The position numbers were made by a program, and so were the translations under genes. Of a stretch of 64,000 bases of DNA, positions 59,423-64,000 are shown in pieces. Positions within the stretch are counted from its first letter, which is position 1. The number at the start of each line of letters is the position of its first letter. This DNA comes from Rhodococcus sp. 1163 (lineage in GTDB: Bacteria; Actinomycetota; Actinomycetes; Mycobacteriales; Mycobacteriaceae), in the NCBI RefSeq assembly GCF_002091985.1, contig NZ_MKKX01000035.1, positions 124,001 through 188,000 on the forward strand. The letters run 5' to 3'. A model generated the notes under the pieces. The model did no database searches. It saw nothing but the letters and a program-made list of their open reading frames with translations, and was not told where the DNA came from.

Positions 59423-60955
59423 TCAGCGCTTGGAACGCTGCTTCACTCGAGCGGTCAGCTCTTGGACCTGGTCGTACACCTTGCGTCGCTCGGTCATCTC
59501 TTTACGGATCTTTTTATCCGCGTACATGACCGTTGTGTGGTCTCTGCCGAATGTCTGCCCGATCTTGGGCAGTGACAAGTCGGTGAGTTCACGGCAGAGA
59601 TACATGGCAATCTGCCTGGCCATCGCCAGCGCACGCGCTTTACCGGGTCCACAGAGATCGTCGATCGAGGTGTCGAAGTATTCCGCCGTGACGGCCATGA
59701 TCGTCGCGGCATTGATCTCGAGGCTCGACGAGTCGGGCATCAAGTCTCGAAGGACCACCTCTGCCAGAGTGAGATCCAGCGCCTGACCGTTCAGCGACGC
59801 AAATGCCGTAACACGGATCAACGCGCCTTCCAGTTCACGAATATTGCGCTCGATCCGACTGGCGATCAGCTCGAGGACATCGTGCGGAACATCGAGGCGA
59901 TCCATCCGAGCCTTCTTGCTGAGGATGGCGATACGAGTCTCGAGCTCCGGGGGTTGAACGTCGGTGATCAGGCCCCACTCGAATCGAGTGCGTAGACGCT
60001 CCTCGAGGGTTGCCAGCTGTTTAGGGGGGCGATCGGAGGAAACGACGATCTGCTTGTTCGCGTTGTGCAAAGTGTTGAAGGTGTGGAAAAACTCTTCCTG
60101 GATGCCTTCTTTACCTTCGATGAACTGAATGTCGTCGACCAGGAGTACGTCCGTCTCCCGGTATCGGCGTTTGAACGCAACCTTGCGGTCGTCACGAAGA
60201 CTGTTGATGAAGTCGTTGGTGAACTCTTCGGTCGAGACGTACTTCACGCGCATGCCTGGGAAGAGGCGCTGCGCATAGTGGCCGGCAGCGTGGAGCAAGT
60301 GCGTCTTCCCTAGCCCGGACGCGCCCCATATGAACAAAGGGTTGTAAGCGCGAGCAGGTGCTTCAGCAATGGCGACTGCCGCCGCGTGGGCAAATCGATT
60401 CGATGCGCCGATCACGAAGGTGTCGAAGGTGTACTTCGAGTTGAGGCTTTGTGCCCCGGACGTCGACGACGTGGTTGCCGGCGGCTTGGTGAAGTAGGTA
60501 GGCCACGAGTTCTGCACACTTGCCAGTGCTTCCCGCTCGTCGTCCACTTCCTCGTAGTCGGCAGTTTCCGAGTCGGAGGGATCGTCATCGGTGCTGGTGA
60601 GGAAACGTCTCCGGTAGGTTGGGGTGCTCGTTGCCTCCGTATACCGCGTCTGTTCGGGCTCGTGTTTCTCTTCTTCGGGTGCTGAAATTCGCACCCCGAG
60701 GCCTTCGACGCCCTGGCCGAGGTGACGGCCGAGCGCGTTGAGTATAGGTTCACGCAGGTCTCGCTCTATCGCTTCCTGCGCGAAAGACGAAGGAACCGCC
60801 AGCAGTGCGAAGCCTTGAGTCAGGGTAAGGGGCTCTACGAGAGCGAGCCATGCCTTTTGCCCTTTGGTCAGAGGTTGACCACTGTGGCGGTCGGACGTCA
60901 ATTCCGTGACTACCTCTGGCCAGATACGCGCCAGCGCATCCGGATCCTCGTTCAC
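59423..60955 (-). CDS. dnaA: Chromosomal replication initiator DnaA
   Basis: A 510-residue DnaA. Domain I is at the N-terminus, followed by an acidic linker (about residues 85-145). Domain III holds Walker [14 protein letters not shown] (Lys217) and LLVDDIQF. Domain IV ends with the box-binding motif [14 protein letters not shown]. It opens oriC by binding TTATCCACA boxes. The GTG at 60955 is preferred because GGGGAGG precedes it and it gives a normal actinobacterial N-terminus; the frame extends upstream to 61192 without homology. It is transcribed toward oriC. Confidence 0.97.
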   Translation of the reverse strand: MNEDPDALARIWPEVVTELTSDRHSGQPLTKGQKAWLALVEPLTLTQGFALLAVPSSFAQEAIERDLREPILNALGRHLGQGVEGLGVRISAPEEEKHEPEQTRYTEATSTPTYRRRFLTSTDDDPSDSETADYEEVDDEREALASVQNSWPTYFTKPPATTSSTSGAQSLNSKYTFDTFVIGASNRFAHAAAVAIAEAPARAYNPLFIWGASGLGKTHLLHAAGHYAQRLFPGMRVKYVSTEEFTNDFINSLRDDRKVAFKRRYRETDVLLVDDIQFIEGKEGIQEEFFHTFNTLHNANKQIVVSSDRPPKQLATLEERLRTRFEWGLITDVQPPELETRIAILSKKARMDRLDVPHDVLELIASRIERNIRELEGALIRVTAFASLNGQALDLTLAEVVLRDLMPDSSSLEINAATIMAVTAEYFDTSIDDLCGPGKARALAMARQIAMYLCRELTDLSLPKIGQTFGRDHTTVMYADKKIRKEMTERRKVYDQVQELTARVKQRSKR

Positions 60956-61614
60956 GGTGCCTCCCCATTCGGACGTGCCATTGAAGCGAACGTGCATGTC
61001 GTCGACAGCACGTGCCGCGGACAGTGCCTTCGAAAGATGCTGTTGTTTCACGCTCGCACCGCATCGAAGTCCGATATCGTCGTCGTCGATCGCGAGTTCA
61101 TCGGGGAACCACAGCCGGAAGTGCAACGTATCGGGTACGGACCTGCCGTGTACGAATATGCCATTGGTTCGTGTTTCCACACAATTATCCACAGGTGTGG
61201 ATGAACGACATCGGTGTCACCCCGATCGGCGAGATTTTCCTGAATTTGTCATTCGCAGAGTCTTGACCAGGACTTTTGGTAAATGCGAAATCCTCGAGCT
61301 ACGGGTTTCCTACGAAGACCCGACAGAGAACGGCTCTGAGAGTGGTTATCAACACCCCTTGCTCCCCAGGTCTGGGGACGAATTACACAGATGTGATGCA
61401 GAGTCGTAGGATCGGACGGGTTTGACCACCGCTAAGTCGATCAGTACTGTCGAACAGTCACCCAAGGCGAGGTGGCCGATGCTTGCTGGCTGCTTACAGT
61501 CTGTGTTCACTCGGATTTCTCGCTGTTGGGGTGTAAACGAGTTCGACCGAACTCGCTACCAACCGTTTCGGACGCTTCAGAGTAAGTGTCTTTGATTTTC
61601 GAGGAGTGTTCACC
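60956..61614. promoter_or_regulatory. dnaA / rpmH divergent control region with DnaA boxes
   Basis: A gap of 659 bases between the dnaA start and rpmH. It holds TTATCCACA (61185-61193, perfect), the facing TGTGGATGA (61196-61204, one mismatch) and TTATCAACA (61346-61354, one mismatch). The first two form an inverted pair two bases apart, suited to DnaA autoregulation or a second initiator-binding area. No gene is supported here, although one frame in line with dnaA stays open to 61192. Confidence 0.7.
61422..61450 (+). promoter_or_regulatory. Candidate promoter for rpmH-rnpA
   Basis: TTGACC at 61422-61427 and TACTGT at 61445-61450 are separated by 17 bases, a good fit to a housekeeping sigma-70-type promoter reading toward rpmH. 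It lies 165 bases before the rpmH start. It was chosen by eye. Confidence 0.5.
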
Positions 61615-61758
61615 GTGGCCAAGGGCAAGCGGACGTTCCAGCCGAACAACCGACGCCGCGCGCGTGTTCACGGCTTCCGTCTTCGTATGCGTACGCGTGC
61701 AGGTCGTGCAATCGTGTCGGCACGTCGCGGCAAGGGCCGCAAGGAACTAACCGCCTAA
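61615..61758 (+). CDS. rpmH: 50S ribosomal protein L34
   Basis: A 47-residue, strongly basic protein reading [20 protein letters not shown] then [14 protein letters not shown] and [11 protein letters not shown], the standard L34 sequence and length. The start is GTG 61615 with GAGGAG eight bases upstream. It is a large-subunit ribosomal protein and heads the rpmH-rnpA-yidD-yidC-jag gene string found beside dnaA across bacteria. Confidence 0.97.
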   Translation: MAKGKRTFQPNNRRRARVHGFRLRMRTRAGRAIVSARRGKGRKELTA

Positions 61759-61789
61759 TCCATGTTCGTCTGAGTTTACGGAGCTCGGG

Positions 61790-62170
61790 GTGTTACCTGA
61801 GCCGCACAGACTGCACCGAAGCGCTGATTTCACACGCGCGGTGCGTCGAGGCCGCCGAATGGGTAGACAAGACTTGGTCGTCCACGCCTACACGCGTGGC
61901 GATGCAAGTTCTGTTTTCAGTGTCGGCGAACCTAGATTCGGATTGATCGTGAGCAAAGCTGTCGGGCCGGCGGTAACTCGTCATCGAGTTGCGCGCCGGC
62001 TTCGGCATATCTGTTCGGAGATACTCCTGGAAGTACCCGAGAGTTGCGACGTCGTTATTCGAGCACTGCCTGGTTCTGCGACCTTGTCGTCGAAAGATCT
62101 GCAACGACAGGTTCGTTCCGGGCTCAAGAAGCTGGGATATCTCGGAGCGGTTAGAGATACGCGCTCATGA
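61790..62170 (+). CDS. rnpA: Ribonuclease P protein component
   Basis: A 126-residue basic protein with the RNase P protein signature RFGLIVSKAVGPAVTRHRVARRLRH (RNA-binding RNR region) and LPEPHRLHRSADFTRAVRRG at the N-terminus. It assists the RNase P RNA in maturing tRNA 5' ends. The start is GTG 61790, 31 bases after rpmH, and its stop overlaps the yidD ATG. Confidence 0.96.
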   Translation: MLPEPHRLHRSADFTRAVRRGRRMGRQDLVVHAYTRGDASSVFSVGEPRFGLIVSKAVGPAVTRHRVARRLRHICSEILLEVPESCDVVIRALPGSATLSSKDLQRQVRSGLKKLGYLGAVRDTRS

Positions 62171-62490
62171 AATTTCTACGCCTCGTCAGGTCGTTCCCCG
62201 CGCGGATTCTGATCTTCTGTATCGAGCTCTACCGCACCTATGTGTCTCCGCTCAGACTCCCCACCTGCCGTTTCTCCCCCACGTGCAGTGAGTACGCAGT
62301 CGAAGCGTTGAAGACGCACGGTGCCATCAAAGGAACCTTGTTAGCTATCGCGCGGCTACTGAAGTGCGCTCCCTGGCACTCTGGAGGCTGGGACCCGGTG
62401 CCCGATCACGGGTCATGGCGGGTACGCAAGCAGACTTCGACCGAAGAAGGCCACGATCTCGCGAGAGTGGACGAACAGAGGAGTACATAG
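62167..62490 (+). CDS. yidD: Membrane protein insertion efficiency factor YidD
   Basis: A 107-residue protein with the YidD core: the amphipathic start [20 protein letters not shown], then [20 protein letters not shown] and [16 protein letters not shown], with conserved cysteines. It helps insertion of inner-membrane proteins together with YidC immediately downstream. The ATG at 62167 overlaps the rnpA stop by four bases. Confidence 0.95.
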   Translation: MKFLRLVRSFPARILIFCIELYRTYVSPLRLPTCRFSPTCSEYAVEALKTHGAIKGTLLAIARLLKCAPWHSGGWDPVPDHGSWRVRKQTSTEEGHDLARVDEQRST

Positions 62491-62494
62491 AGCC

Positions 62495-63601
62495 GTGCTG
62501 GATTTCATCTATTATCCGGTCTCCTGGATTCTCTGGGTATGGCACAAGGTGTTCGGTGCCGTTCTCGGAGCGGACAACGGCTTCGCATGGGCCTTGTCCG
62601 TAGTGTTTCTCGTGTTCACATTGCGATTGATTCTGTACAAGCCGTTCGTCAAACAGGTTCGTACCACGCGTCAGATGCAGGAACTGCAGCCACAGATCAA
62701 GGCTTTGCAAAAGAAGTACGGCAAAGACAAGCAGCGTTTGGCAGTGGAGATGCAGAAGCTCCAAAAGGAACATGGATTCAACCCCATCATGGGTTGTTTG
62801 CCGGTCCTTGCGCAGGCACCGGTATTCATCGGTCTGTTCCACGTTCTGCGCTCGTTCAACCGTACGGGTACTGGGGTCGGTCAGCTGGGCCTTGATCCAG
62901 CCGTCAACCGAACGATTCCGAACTATGCGTTCGATGTCGCCGACGTGAACTCGTTCCTGGACGCCCGCCTCTTCGGTGCACCCATTTCGGCCTGGATCAC
63001 GATGCCGAAGGCACAGCTGGACGCCTTCGCGAACCCAGAACTCGGCCTCGGAATCCCGTCTATCTGGACTATCGTCGCTGTTGCCGTGCCGCTGATGATC
63101 ATTGCCAGCATCGCAACACACTTCAACTCCCGCGCCTCGGTTGCTCGACAGAGCGCAGCGGCTGCAGCAAATCCGCAGTCCGCGATCATGAACAAGCTTG
63201 CTTTGTACGTGTTCCCCTTGGGTGTTCTCGTCGGTGGACCCTTCCTCCCTATCGCCATCCTGCTGTACTGGGTCTCCAATAACGGCTGGACCTACGCCCA
63301 GCAGCACATCGTGTTCGCGAAAATCGACAAAGAAGAAGCAGAGAAGAAGCAGCAGGCCATCGAGAAGCGGACCGAGAATGCGCCCAAGCCCGGTGTGAAG
63401 CCGCCGGCCAAGCCGAAGCCCGGTGCACGCCCCAAGCTCTCGAAGCTCCCGCCCGCCACTCTTGATGCTTCCGATGCGGTCACCACATCAGATGACGTAT
63501 CTTCTGCTAGTTCGACTGCCCCCGACGGCTCACAGCCACAGAAGCCCACCCAGCCGAAATCTCAGGCGAACCGTAGTAAAGCCAAGCGCAAGCGACGCTG
63601 A
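62495..63601 (+). CDS. yidC: Membrane protein insertase YidC
   Basis: A 368-residue Oxa1/YidC-type insertase without the large periplasmic domain of Gram-negatives. About five membrane helices are spread over residues 1-285. The conserved cavity arginine is in [23 protein letters not shown]. The C-terminal tail (about 290-368) is charged and lysine/proline-rich, as in other actinobacteria. It works with or beside SecYEG. It starts at GTG 62495, four bases after yidD. Confidence 0.96.
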   Translation: MLDFIYYPVSWILWVWHKVFGAVLGADNGFAWALSVVFLVFTLRLILYKPFVKQVRTTRQMQELQPQIKALQKKYGKDKQRLAVEMQKLQKEHGFNPIMGCLPVLAQAPVFIGLFHVLRSFNRTGTGVGQLGLDPAVNRTIPNYAFDVADVNSFLDARLFGAPISAWITMPKAQLDAFANPELGLGIPSIWTIVAVAVPLMIIASIATHFNSRASVARQSAAAAANPQSAIMNKLALYVFPLGVLVGGPFLPIAILLYWVSNNGWTYAQQHIVFAKIDKEEAEKKQQAIEKRTENAPKPGVKPPAKPKPGARPKLSKLPPATLDASDAVTTSDDVSSASSTAPDGSQPQKPTQPKSQANRSKAKRKRR

Positions 63602-63630
63602 GACGCATCGAAGACAAGGACACAAAGCAC

Positions 63631-64000
63631 ATGTCTGCAGATACCGACGAAGTGACCAACCCCGACGAAGCAGTGAACGCTGGGGACGGACCGAGTGAAA
63701 TCGTGGCAGTCGATGCCGAAACGGATCCGAGCGAGGCCGAAGCAGCCAAGGTGAATACCGTCGGCTCCGTGTCTGGTGAAGACTCGGATTCGGACTCGGA
63801 CGATGAGGATTCCGAAGACTATCTGGTCGAAGAGGGCGAGATTGCCGGCGATTACCTCGAGCAGCTTCTCGATGTTCTCGATTTCGATGGAGATATCGAC
63901 CTCGATGTGGAAGGTGATCGCGCGATCGTCAGCATCGACGGTGGAGATGACCTGACGAAGCTCGTGGGACGTAAGGGCGAGATTCTCGATGCCCTGCAAG
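63631..64000 (+). CDS. jag: Jag/KhpB RNA-binding protein, 5' part
   Basis: The frame opens at ATG 63631 (AAGGA upstream) and runs off the right edge after about 123 codons. It begins with a long, very acidic region (SDSDSDDEDSEDY), followed by EIAGDYLEQLLDVLDFDGDIDLDV and the KH-type loop LVGRKGEILDALQ. The missing part should contain the R3H domain. Jag/KhpB proteins bind RNA and affect cell division in several bacteria; the gene follows yidC as usual. After it rsmG and the parAB genes are expected. Confidence 0.93.
   Translation, partial: MSADTDEVTNPDEAVNAGDGPSEIVAVDAETDPSEAEAAKVNTVGSVSGEDSDSDSDDEDSEDYLVEEGEIAGDYLEQLLDVLDFDGDIDLDVEGDRAIVSIDGGDDLTKLVGRKGEILDALQ

Noticed and set aside
61047-61060. 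TGTTTCACG as a second parS site upstream of dnaA.
   Set aside because: Only the left half-site is present; the right arm is CTCGCA instead of TGAAACA.
61185-61192. A longer DnaA with 79 extra N-terminal residues starting at 61192.
   Set aside because: The extra part lacks homology to DnaA domain I, crosses a perfect DnaA box and has no ribosome-binding site. GTG 60955 has GGGGAGG upstream and gives a normal length.

Overview
The window is a stretch of high-GC actinobacterial chromosome around the replication origin. It is almost certainly from a Rhodococcus/Rhodococcoides-type member of the Mycobacteriales. Diagnostic signs are a LysX fusion protein, F420-type flavin-fold proteins, CrgA and CwsA, the PknA/PknB/PstP/FhaA/FhaB cluster, frequent GTG starts, and a gene order close to the oriC neighbourhood of Mycobacterium tuberculosis (known order, compared from memory).

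Left third (1-26.6 kb, accessory and housekeeping): the 3' end of an EAL c-di-GMP phosphodiesterase, an F420-type protein, lysX, a canonical-looking parS site at the lysX/hydrolase junction, an alpha/beta hydrolase, fabH, a second PPOX-fold protein, an MFS exporter divergent from a LysR regulator, a histidine phosphatase, a Leu-x-x-Gly heptad-repeat membrane protein, an antibiotic-biosynthesis-monooxygenase-fold protein, a DHA2-type MFS exporter, a secreted cutinase-like hydrolase, the gltBD glutamate synthase operon, and a betT-betB-betA glycine betaine cassette that ends at a perfect bidirectional terminator.

Middle (26.7-45.5 kb, cell-envelope and division control): tRNA-Leu(CAG), then fhaA, fhaB-pstP-rodA-pbpA-pknA-pknB with stop/start overlaps at most junctions. 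These couple Ser/Thr kinase signalling to peptidoglycan elongation. They are followed by trpG/pabA, a zinc alcohol dehydrogenase, a DUF881 protein, crgA, a PH-like membrane protein, a rhomboid protease, ppiA, cwsA, a DUF1023 hydrolase and a diguanylate cyclase. Six DnaA-box sequences flank crgA within about 530 bp, and a palindromic pair sits beside the diguanylate cyclase.

Right third (45.7-64 kb, replication core): tRNA-Ala, a 39-residue DLW-39-type small protein, tRNA-Ile, a DUF3566 membrane protein, gyrA, gyrB, a reductase plus PF10118 pair, DUF721, recF, gnd, dnaN, oriC (58.8-59.4 kb), dnaA, then on the opposite strand rpmH-rnpA-yidD-yidC-jag. Genes from tRNA-Ala to dnaA are read leftward and rpmH to jag rightward, so transcription diverges from the dnaA/rpmH gap.

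No CRISPR array, transposase, phage gene or rRNA operon is visible. The least expected signals are the dense DnaA-box cluster around crgA, which is denser in strong boxes than the dnaN-dnaA gap itself, and the single parS site about 55 kb from oriC.
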